Positions 24,721 through 31,438 of a stretch of DNA of 31,438 nucleotides are shown here, piece by piece. The stretch spans positions 1-31,438 of the forward strand of contig NW_020169345.1 in assembly GCF_000988165.1 (NCBI RefSeq). The letters run 5' to 3'. The translations under genes and the position numbers were made by a program. Position 1 is the stretch's first letter. Every line of letters starts with the position of its first letter. This stretch comes from Vairimorpha ceranae (taxonomy: Eukaryota > Microsporidia > Nosematidae). The notes under the pieces are model-generated. The model did not search any database, was not told the origin of the DNA, and was given only the letters and a program-made list of their open reading frames with translations.

Positions 24721-24937
24721 TGAAAATATCAAAAATTAAAAGTTGTTTATAAGACATAGGTTAAATAAATATCTAATGTATATATGACAATATAGTAATT
24801 ACATTGTAACTTTATGTGAAATTGTCTAAAAATGTTTAACAACATTTTTTACAAAGCGTATAAATATCTTTATTTGGTATATTTACTGTAAAAAAAGTCA
24901 AAATTAATAACAGGTCTTATATAGTTTAAATAGAAAA

Positions 24938-25645
24938 TTAATTTATTACTTTTCTTCTTAATTCCACTTTTATAATACTTAAGATAATTAATAATAGTAC
25001 TATTATACCTAATAAATACATTATTTTATCCTTCATCCCTTTATAATTTTTCTCTAAAATATTTAACTCATTATTTACTTTATCTAGATTCGCACATGTA
25101 GTCTCAAAAATTAAATCGAGTCTGTCTATACTATTAGATCCTAAGTGTATAAGCATTTTCATTTCTAAAATATAATTAGTGATTTCATAAATATTTTTTT
25201 GAATGTCTAGTACATTTTCTACATTATCTGCCATATATTCTGTTTCTTGTTCAAAATTTTTTTCAGGAATAATGTCAATTACGCTGTCCTCTAAAAATTT
25301 TTGCTGTGTTTTTTTATATTCCAATAAAATGGTTTTTAATTTAGTATTAAAATAATTAATAATGTATTTGTTCAAATCTGTATCATCTGTGTTTATTTCA
25401 GAAATAAGAGATTCTACTTCTTTAAATCTTGAAGTTATAAGATCATTCATTTTACGGATTTCTAGTCTTTTTTTGCTTTTTGATTCAAAAGACGGAAGCT
25501 TAAGTTTTTCCTGTTTAATATGTAAAAGTTTAATAGATTTATATATTTCATCTAAAAATGTACGAATGTGAAATACATCTATCCCTCCTTTTCGTATGGG
25601 TAAAGTATTTATTCTTTTGTATTCACATGTTCTATTTATTATCAT
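24938..25645 (-). CDS. Syntaxin-like SNARE
   Basis: A 235-residue tail-anchored protein resembling a Qa-SNARE, which drives vesicle fusion. Residues 25-125 are predicted helical, like the N-terminal regulatory bundle. The SNARE-type heptad region is about 145-200 and includes ILEMKMLIHLGSNSIDRLD, aligning with the syntaxin DLAxLVxxQGExIDRIE core. Residues 207-226 form the membrane anchor, followed by a short basic tail. At the zero layer, where Q-SNAREs have Gln, the simplest alignment places Gly169. It may therefore be a divergent Golgi or plasma-membrane syntaxin; which one cannot be told. No CCC motif at the start. Confidence 0.65.
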   Translation of the reverse strand: MIINRTCEYKRINTLPIRKGGIDVFHIRTFLDEIYKSIKLLHIKQEKLKLPSFESKSKKRLEIRKMNDLITSRFKEVESLISEINTDDTDLNKYIINYFNTKLKTILLEYKKTQQKFLEDSVIDIIPEKNFEQETEYMADNVENVLDIQKNIYEITNYILEMKMLIHLGSNSIDRLDLIFETTCANLDKVNNELNILEKNYKGMKDKIMYLLGIIVLLLIILSIIKVELRRKVIN

Positions 25646-26119
25646 TTTGTTTATTTACAAATAAATTGTGCAAAATATGTTTACAAACAAAATATTATTA
25701 TTATATAATTTAAAAAAATAGATGTGTATTAAGTATAATAAAATTGCAAGCACTACCCATAACTTAATTCAATATTAGTCTTTATCAGGTATGCATTTTA
25801 AATATTTATATTATTATTTTTTTATTTATTAAAATCACTGTGCATTAAATATTAATAAATAAATAGCAACTTAATTTAAAAACAATAAGTATTAATGTTT
25901 ATCATAAATGTATTTTTCATTTTTTTAAATTTTACAAGCTACCAAATCAGTTCATACACTTCAAATATTTCACATTATAACAGTACCTTGCAAGTTTAAG
26001 TAAAAGAACTAAAGATTATAAAAAATAATCTGTTACAACATATCTCAATATTTTTTATAAAAAAGTGTAACTTTGTCGTTTTTTGTAGATAATTACAAAT
26101 AAGTTATCAAAATAAATTA
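25646..26119. other. Intergenic, nothing recognised
   Basis: 474 bp of A/T-rich spacer between the SNARE start and the BUD31 stop. No supported gene or RNA. Confidence 0.5.
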
Positions 26120-26470
26120 TTAATAACTTCCACATCCTTCACAATTACAATTGGCACAATAAAATTTTTCACATTCCTTTTCTATAGGCACCCTACACTT
26201 ACAAACTGTACTATTTTTATGATCTAGTGTTTGTATACATCTTATACAACATAGTTTTTCATATCCAGGAGTATTCCAAAAATTGATTAAAGTTGCATCA
26301 GCCAAGTTATACTTTATCAATTTTTTATAAGTATCTTTATCTAAGGATCTATCTTTTAACATTTCATAAATATATCTATTTCTTTTATAATGCAATTTAA
26401 AAATATTAGCATCTTTTTCTTTCATTTCACTATCAATATTTTTTAAAAATATGATCAATTCAGTGTACAT
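26120..26470 (-). CDS. BUD31: BUD31/G10, spliceosome-associated zinc protein
   Basis: A 116-residue G10 protein, a component of the activated spliceosome in other eukaryotes. The C-terminal half is nearly diagnostic: YKRNRYIYEMLKD (28-40), LADATLINFWNTPGYEKLCCIRCIQT (56-81), CKCRVP (90-95) and YCANCNCEGCGSY (104-116), with the full set of zinc-binding Cys residues. The N-terminus lacks the basic MPKxRRSRKPPPxGW start that is highly conserved elsewhere, making the protein about 30 residues short. There is no obvious coding extension upstream, because the CCC motif and ATG follow closely. Its presence suggests that splicing persists in this species. Confidence 0.92.
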   Translation of the reverse strand: MYTELIIFLKNIDSEMKEKDANIFKLHYKRNRYIYEMLKDRSLDKDTYKKLIKYNLADATLINFWNTPGYEKLCCIRCIQTLDHKNSTVCKCRVPIEKECEKFYCANCNCEGCGSY

Positions 26471-26476
26471 TTATAA

Positions 26477-26479
26477 GGG
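26477..26479 (-). promoter_or_regulatory. CCC motif before BUD31
   Basis: Coding strand reads TATTCCCTTATAAATG. Confidence 0.5.
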
Positions 26480-26524
26480 AATAATTTTATAAATATTTAA
26501 TAAATAGAAATCCTCTGTAAGTTT

Positions 26525-27295
26525 TTATAATATCACTCTCTCATTCTTGTAAACAGAAAAAGAATAAGTATCTCTTTTTATTTTATAGATATCATCTGTT
26601 ACTATATATAATATCTCCCCATATCCATCTTCTAATATATTTCCATAATTTACAAGTCCAGAACTTTTATCACTATATTTTAATATATATAACTTGGATA
26701 TATATAAATTTATATATTTTATATTTCTTTTAATATTTATATTAAATTTCAATATAAAGTCTGTTAATCTTTGTAAATTAATAGTATCATGTATTGTATT
26801 AGAAATCTTATTATAAGTTCCTTTTTTTATTTTTATAGTATAATTTTCTACAGTAACTTCTTGTTCTTTAATTGGATTATTTAATCTTCTTATTTCTATG
26901 TATTCTATATTTTTAAATTTAATATAAATATAATATTCAATAAGGTTAGAATTTGGATCTTTTTTAGAATTAAAAATGTCTATACATTTTGCAAAGTATT
27001 CTATACACGGCCTTATAATATTAATATTTACTTTTTCTTCTTTTGTATTTTTCACTTCATTCTGTTTAATAATACCTTTATTAACTAATTCATAGGTTTG
27101 TAAAAGTGTATCTGCTTCTACTTTACTGAAATTTATATTTAATATTATATCTTTATTCTCATCTTCAATAGTTTGTAATCTACACAAATTATTCCAAGCA
27201 TCTGATAATGGATCTAATACTTCTTCATAAATAACAGTATCATCAGTAATACTTTTTATTTTAGGTATAAAATAATCTTTTGTATTTATTTTCAT
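26525..27295 (-). CDS. Hypothetical 256-residue protein
   Basis: I do not recognise this protein. It is soluble and rich in Ile, Asn, Lys and Tyr, with no signal peptide or membrane span and only three Cys residues. Residues 110-235 show alternating strand-like segments that could form a beta-rich domain; 15-75 look helical. It lies 54 bp upstream of BUD31 on the same strand and has CCC four bases before the ATG (coding strand AAGCCCATTTTATG), so it looks like an ordinary expressed gene. It is the last intact gene before the transposon-rich right end. Confidence 0.6.
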   Translation of the reverse strand: MKINTKDYFIPKIKSITDDTVIYEEVLDPLSDAWNNLCRLQTIEDENKDIILNINFSKVEADTLLQTYELVNKGIIKQNEVKNTKEEKVNINIIRPCIEYFAKCIDIFNSKKDPNSNLIEYYIYIKFKNIEYIEIRRLNNPIKEQEVTVENYTIKIKKGTYNKISNTIHDTINLQRLTDFILKFNINIKRNIKYINLYISKLYILKYSDKSSGLVNYGNILEDGYGEILYIVTDDIYKIKRDTYSFSVYKNERVIL

Positions 27296-27300
27296 AAAAT

Positions 27301-27303
27301 GGG
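27301..27303 (-). promoter_or_regulatory. CCC motif before the 256-residue protein gene
   Basis: GGG on the top strand directly upstream of the start codon at 27293-27295. Confidence 0.5.
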
Positions 27304-27499
27304 CTTAAATTTTTATGCTTTTAAAAATTTATAAAGTAGTGGATTTTAAAAAAGTTTAAATTGAAATAAATAATTATTTTTCAGATAGCATAAAATTAAT
27401 AACACATATTTTATTTGCACTTTTAGCTTTAGATCATATAAATTTAAAATTTGCATTATAAAAGCCTTATAAAACTTTTTATTAAAAAATCCTGACAAA

Positions 27500-27815
27500 A
27501 AAACGCAGTAAATATTTTTATATTTGGTATGTCCCCCTTTTCATCAATTATAGCCTTACAATACTCATTAGATGCTTTGAACCGATTTTTTGCATGTTTC
27601 TTTATCAACTTTATTCAATTCTTTAAAGTAAATTGCTCTAGTTAATATTTGACCTCCTTGTAGCCACACTGCTCATAAACATTTAACTCAAATTTTTGAT
27701 AGGATTCAAATCCGGCAATTATGCTACCCGATCATAAGGTTAATTTTTCTATATATTAAACATTAGCATAATTACTTGCTTGTATTCTTAAATTCGTTAC
27801 CTTGTTGAAAAAATT
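27500..27815 (-). pseudogene. Tc1/mariner transposase C-terminal remnant
   Basis: Minus-strand fragments of a Tc1/mariner transposase in shifting frames. FQQGNEFKNTS corresponds to the family's FQQDNDPKHTS, with the second catalytic Asp changed in this copy. DRVA-stop-LPDLNPIKNLS corresponds to SPDLNPIENLW, where the catalytic acidic residue after NPI is now Lys. NRFKASNEYCKAIIDEKGGHTKY marks the C-terminus, whose KGGHTKY ending is typical. Several stops and frameshifts are present. The N-terminal half is not recognised upstream, and terminal repeats were not found. Clearly dead. Confidence 0.8.
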
Positions 27816-27819
27816 AAGG

Positions 27820-28186
27820 TTTCTAATTTACGTTTTTGGGCTGGTGTGGCGAGAAACGCAGGAAGGCGACCAGAACTAAAAAAGTCCTCCACAATGCTCG
27901 CTCCTGAAGCCAAACTAAATTGGCGTAACTTAATTGGTTTATTAACTTCATGGAAAATTGTCTCTTGTGAGATCCCCCGTTGATCTTATGATTCTCTTGC
28001 TGTTGATGATTATGTGAGTTATTCATGACAGCAATGCCCTTCTTTTCATAAAATATTTTTATACTAACATTTCTTCGAGAAAATTCAGAAAATAGAAAAT
28101 ATTTCATGTGGAATTAATACCACAGCTGGGACTGCCAAACTCGTGTATAAAATTCTTGGATATTCCCTCTATTGAATTCATTATTC
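27820..28186. other. Unassigned repeat-like DNA with an open minus-strand frame
   Basis: A minus-strand frame of 94 codons (27823-28107) and fairly open plus-strand frames occur here, with more G/C than core intergenic DNA. No domain is recognised. Position between two dead transposons suggests that it belongs to one of them or to a further element. I do not call a gene. Confidence 0.35.
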
Positions 28187-28210
28187 GGTGCTACTTAAAC
28201 ACAGTCCCAC

Positions 28211-28322
28211 AGGGGTAAAAAAATTAAAAAAACATTTTCTCCCGTTCACACTATATAATTTATTCAGCATGGCAGTGTATTTTAAGGAAAGCGATTTTTG
28301 ATTTTTTTAATTTTTTACCCCT
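28211..28322. repeat. Inverted repeat pair (about 21 bp) inside the left end of the second Merlin element
   Basis: AGGGGTAAAAAAATTAAAAA at 28211-28230 faces its near-exact reverse complement at 28302-28322 (one A fewer). Together they enclose about 70 bp. The outer part matches the inner half of the element's terminal repeat, so the segment looks like a miniature derivative with a clipped right end. Confidence 0.7.
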
Positions 28323-28331
28323 AGAGATGAT
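28320..28331 (+). repeat. 12-bp direct repeat, left copy
   Basis: CCTAGAGATGAT, identical to 29500-29511. The right copy is partly LINE coding sequence, so this pair may record an insertion or a recombination event. Confidence 0.7.
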
Positions 28332-28334
28332 TAA

Positions 28335-29180
28335 GAATTTGTACGATTCAATCTTTCAAAATATGAAAAGTGCAATAATTACCTAACCACAGCCAATGTT
28401 TTTCTGCGAACAATCAAGTGCGATTGTGATGGATTTATGCAACATGCAGAAAACAAGAAATATGCAGAAGGTAAATGCTTCTATTGTGCTAATAAATGCA
28501 AGAAGCGAAAAGGGATAAAGACGAGCACAATGTTCAATAAATCGAGGCTACCTCTGCATACTCGGCACAGCATAGTTTGTTGTTGGATCTTGGAATAAGT
28601 AATGCTATTATATGCGAAATTTTTGAGCCCGCTTGTATTTCTTACAAGGATGTTATTTTAGAAAAAATGAAATTGAAATTTTTTTCTAGAATAGGCAGAC
28701 CCAATAAAATTATTCAAATTGATGAAACTGCAATCTGTAGGAGTAAAATAATCACCAATTTTACTTTAACACAAGATACAGTTGCACGTACAACATGGTT
28801 AGTGGGAGGAATTGAAAAAAAAGCGATGATTGCCTTTTTAAAATTTTTCCTAACAGCTCGGCTAATGTAATGATGAATCTTTTTAATATTTATGTTGAAA
28901 TAAAACTATTGTAAGAGCAGATAGCTTTTCGTCGTATAGATCAGCAGTTGTAGATTTTGGTTGTTTAATAAATAGCAAATCATAATATTGGATTTACAAA
29001 TGAAATGGTGAACATACGAATAAAATTGAAAATTTATAGAGCCATTTAAAGACTAAGTTGCGTACAAGACATGGAGTTATGAAAGTAAATACTATGTTTT
29101 GCAAAATAAGAATAACGCGGTGTAAATTTATTAAGCTGTTTATTAGCTTTCATTCTCGATCCCCTCAAAGCAGCAATTAT
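28335..29180 (+). pseudogene. ISXO2-like transposase of the second Merlin element, broken
   Basis: Frame fragments in order: a zinc-ribbon part with Cys residues (KCDCDGF and KCFYCANKCKK, about 28405-28500), then NKSRLPLHT. The longest open piece is 28577-28870, with IIQIDETAICRSK holding the first catalytic Asp. Next come VRADSFSSYRSAVVDFGCL (about 28910-28968) with the second Asp, and FTNEMVN plus KIENL followed by HLKTKLRTRHGVMKVN (29000-29090) around the third catalytic position. At least four frameshifts or stops are needed to connect them. The family is clear; activity is excluded. Confidence 0.8.
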
Positions 29181-29499
29181 TTTATATAGTTTTTATAGTT
29201 GATTAAACAAATAAATTAGTAAAATAAAAGAAAGACAAAAAGTACTAGAGCGTGTTAACATAGTAAAGTAGGATAAAATCGTTTTAGTGGTTTGTTTGGA
29301 CAAAAACACTGTAATTATTAAATAAATAATTTACATGATGCAGTTGGTTCATTACAGTAAGCCTTAAAGATTTTATTTATGAATTTTAGTTTCGAAGAAA
29401 ATTTTTACAAGAAAAAAGTTCAACGAGTTTTGCAATTACATTCAACAAAATAATATCGTTCTATTTTTTTAATCCCTGTGAGACTGTGTTTAAATTTCA

Positions 29500-29511
29500 C
29501 CTAGAGATGAT
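29500..29511 (+). repeat. 12-bp direct repeat, right copy
   Basis: CCTAGAGATGAT at the boundary between the second Merlin element and the truncated LINE. Confidence 0.7.
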
Positions 29512-31127
29512 CTCACTTTCTTCCACAAATTAAGTCAATCTGTTATTGATTATCTTGAGATAGATTTTGTTAATAATATTAATCAAAGAGATGCCTCTAT
29601 AATTATTCAAATCCCCCTTATCGCCTTTCTTATGGAGACATACAATGTTAGCCGTGCTCTAATATTCTGGAGTACTATTTTCATTAATGTACTTATTAAA
29701 CTCACAAAACATGAATTTAAAATAATTGATTTTTACTTCATATATAAATAGATGTTTGTATTGCTATGTGAATATTTCATCCGGCCCAGCAGCTTTGTTG
29801 TTTTCACATTTCTTTAATGAAGATAAAAATTTTTCTTCTGAGATCTCTGGTGGGGGATCAGTAAGATTTATCTTGCTGTAGATGTTTAAGTCCACATTGT
29901 TTTCTGATACTAGAGTAGTATAAAAATTGTTTGCTATTTATAGCTTTTTATCTCGACATATCTGTGTAGTCCGTTGTAAACTTTAAGAGATACCTGATCT
30001 AATCTAAAAGATCCAGGTCTACTATTTTTCAGCCATTGTCAGAACTCTCTTGATCAATTACTCTTAAAGAGTTTGAAGTCTCTCAAAGCCAAGAGTTTCA
30101 ATCTGTCTTTCCGAATTTATTTCTTAGTTTCTCCTGCTTTTTCTTTGAAGTACTCAAACTTTGTTGAATTAATCTCATTATAGTTCTTTATAACAGTTTT
30201 TGCTGCTAGACGTTGTTTTATCACCTCAGTGTGATTATCCCATTTGTAGTTGCTGATTACTCAGCTTTCTTCTTCGCTTGTTAACCACTTTGTAATTTCT
30301 AAGCATCTTTTTGTCATAAACAAACTGTTCAGAGATCTTATCAACAGTAAGTTTTAGTTTTCTTTTGAGAACCAAGTGATCACTTAGTGCTTAAGATTTT
30401 GATATAATAATGTTATCATTAAAATTTTCTAACAATCTAAAAATCGTGTCTATCCTTCTTTTAGATCGCTTACCATCTTTAAGGATTCTAGTTCCTTTGT
30501 GGCCATTGTATTTTAGAACAGTTGGTAGACCAACTGCATCTTATTTTTTTTTGAAAGATGAATCTTGCATTTCATGTTTCCCATCACTATGATCTCACAA
30601 TAGTGATTTTTTAATTTCTCTTATGACAGAAGAGATAGTAGTCTAGCAAGGATCTCTTTCTTAAGATCCCCGTCTTGTGATATTTAAATATTGATGATTA
30701 AGTACTTAATCCATTTGCCTACTGGCCAAAACTCAACCACAGTTTGCAGTATGTTTGAGTCGGTCCCTTTCTTGGAGCATCTAATAGCTCCAATTTTTTT
30801 AACCAGAGTGATTAATCCTGGTTTATTTTTTCCACTACTAGTAGTTTCTACAGCAGTATATTTTTTGAGCCTTGAGGGGAATACAGATTGTCTCCATGTC
30901 TCCTGAAGGCACATAATTTTTGGTTTTTTCTTCTTCAAGAGAATCTCGAGTTCTTCTCTTTTGTTGGAGAGATGGTTTATATTAAAATTTAAGAGTTTTA
31001 TTTTTTCTTTCATCTCTTTGTTTCTGTGATTAGGTAAACCTAATTTATTTTTCTTATTGTGTAATACTTTAAAACCAACGGCTTTCACAGTATTTAATAA
31101 CATCTTTCTATGTAGTTTATTAACCAC
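29502..31127 (-). pseudogene. LINE-type non-LTR retrotransposon, broken and 3'-truncated
   Basis: Read on the minus strand. An apurinic-like endonuclease domain (30684-31127 open) has KLLNFNINHLSNKREE with the catalytic Asn and IMCLQETW with the catalytic Glu. It continues in other frames with CEIIVMGNMKCKIHL and KRSKRRIDTIF (about 30380-30600). A reverse-transcriptase N-terminal part follows: LKKCENNKAAGPDEI (about 29770-29830), IVCLHKKGDKGDLNNYRGIS (about 29590-29650), INKIYLKIINNRL and FVEESEIISR, ending at about 29502. The catalytic YxDD box is absent because the element stops before it. Several stops and frameshifts. The order of endonuclease before reverse transcriptase is that of L1/Jockey/CR1-type LINEs. 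Confidence 0.85.
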
Positions 31128-31138
31128 AATTTTCGTTT

Positions 31139-31438
31139 ATGGCGTGTCCTTCCATCTAAATTTTCTAAAAGTAAGAATATTTCCTCAAAATAGTGTTTCC
31201 TTCTTTATTACATTCTTAAGAGGTCTTATTCTCTAAAAGGTATTCTTTGTATTTTGATAATACAAAAGTTTTCTTGTACTTTTAGCATAATTTTTATTTT
31301 CCTAATAGATGGGGTTATAAGACAATTAAGTCTGGTTTGACGTCTATCAATACTATAGATTTTATTATATCTAAATATATTAATTTTTTCTTTTTTAATA
31401 AATTAAAAATATTTTTCTTTTTATGAGAAAACAAATTC
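31139..31438. other. Right end of window, probable 5' part of the LINE
   Basis: No gene that I can support. The minus strand upstream of the endonuclease would hold the LINE leader or first reading frame, but frames are short and unrecognised. The element probably continues past the window edge. Confidence 0.35.

Larger units (their letters stand above)
28187..29501 (+). mobile_element. Second Merlin/ISXO2-type element, degenerate
   Basis: Terminal inverted repeats TTAAACACAGTCCCACAGGG (28195-28214) and the reverse complement of 29474-29493 agree with one difference over 20 bases. The match continues inward as an A-rich run and outward as GGTG plus four bases, giving probable ends at 28187 and 29501. 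Inside is a broken ISXO2-like transposase. Its ends are unrelated to those of the 640-1668 element, so it is a different Merlin family. I see no clear 8-9-bp target duplication. The left end holds extra sequence (see the inverted repeat at 28211-28322), so the structure is rearranged. Confidence 0.7.

Noticed and set aside
27823..28107. Minus-strand 94-codon frame as a gene
   Set aside because: It lies between two dead transposons, has no recognisable domain and no start motif; more likely repeat DNA open by chance.
1..31438. CRISPR array, tRNA genes or bacterial operons
   Set aside because: No repeat-spacer pattern and no cloverleaf or TTCGA-type arm that I could support on either strand; the genes are eukaryotic in type.

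Overview
The window looks like a nuclear contig from a microsporidian, most likely of the Nosema/Vairimorpha lineage. It is very A+T-rich. Nearly all genes are single uninterrupted reading frames, and a short CCC/GGG motif sits just before most start codons. The proteins are recognisably eukaryotic but shortened (SMC3, GAR1, TAF9, PRI2, BUD31, frataxin, phosphomevalonate kinase). A serpin and IS1016/ISXO2-type (Merlin) transposons point to an insect-infecting Nosema-like species. The genus assignment is inference; the gene calls rest on motifs read directly.

Layout. (1) 1-1700: gene-poor left end with a decayed Merlin element that still has ~60-bp terminal inverted repeats and a near-perfect 8-bp target duplication. 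(2) 1940-3640: two unrecognised membrane-protein genes. (3) 4117-16466: a compact housekeeping block. It holds an F-box/WD40 protein downstream of three 62-bp tandem repeats, frataxin, a DMPK/ROCK/MRCK-type kinase with a C1 domain, an alpha/beta hydrolase, TAF9, a small unknown protein, SMC3, GAR1, a multi-pass membrane protein and a RhoGAP-like protein. Frataxin and the kinase converge on one shared TTAA, and the kinase and hydrolase diverge from a 16-bp interval. (4) 16467-18567: a 2.1-kb gene-free stretch, followed by the serpin at 18568-19719. (5) 20173-27295: a run of genes all on the minus strand: a 53-residue membrane protein, phosphomevalonate kinase (ERG8), a signal-peptide DnaJ protein of the DNAJC3 type, the primase large subunit PRI2, a syntaxin-like SNARE, BUD31 and an unknown 256-residue protein. 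(6) 27500-31438: a transposon graveyard with Tc1/mariner, a second Merlin type and a LINE-type non-LTR retrotransposon, all broken.

Functions. The genes cover chromosome cohesion and replication (SMC3, PRI2), transcription and RNA processing (TAF9, GAR1, BUD31), the mitosomal iron-sulfur pathway (frataxin), the mevalonate pathway (ERG8), ER folding and membrane fusion (DnaJ protein, syntaxin), SCF ubiquitylation (F-box/WD40) and possible Rho signalling (kinase, RhoGAP-like). The serpin is the best candidate for a host-facing protein. I did not find a clear multi-gene system of a new kind. The points most worth following are family proteins missing defining residues (DnaJ without HPD, syntaxin without the zero-layer Gln, SMC3 with one changed acetylation-site Lys), the tandem-repeat promoter, the 16-bp divergent promoter and the layered transposon wreckage.
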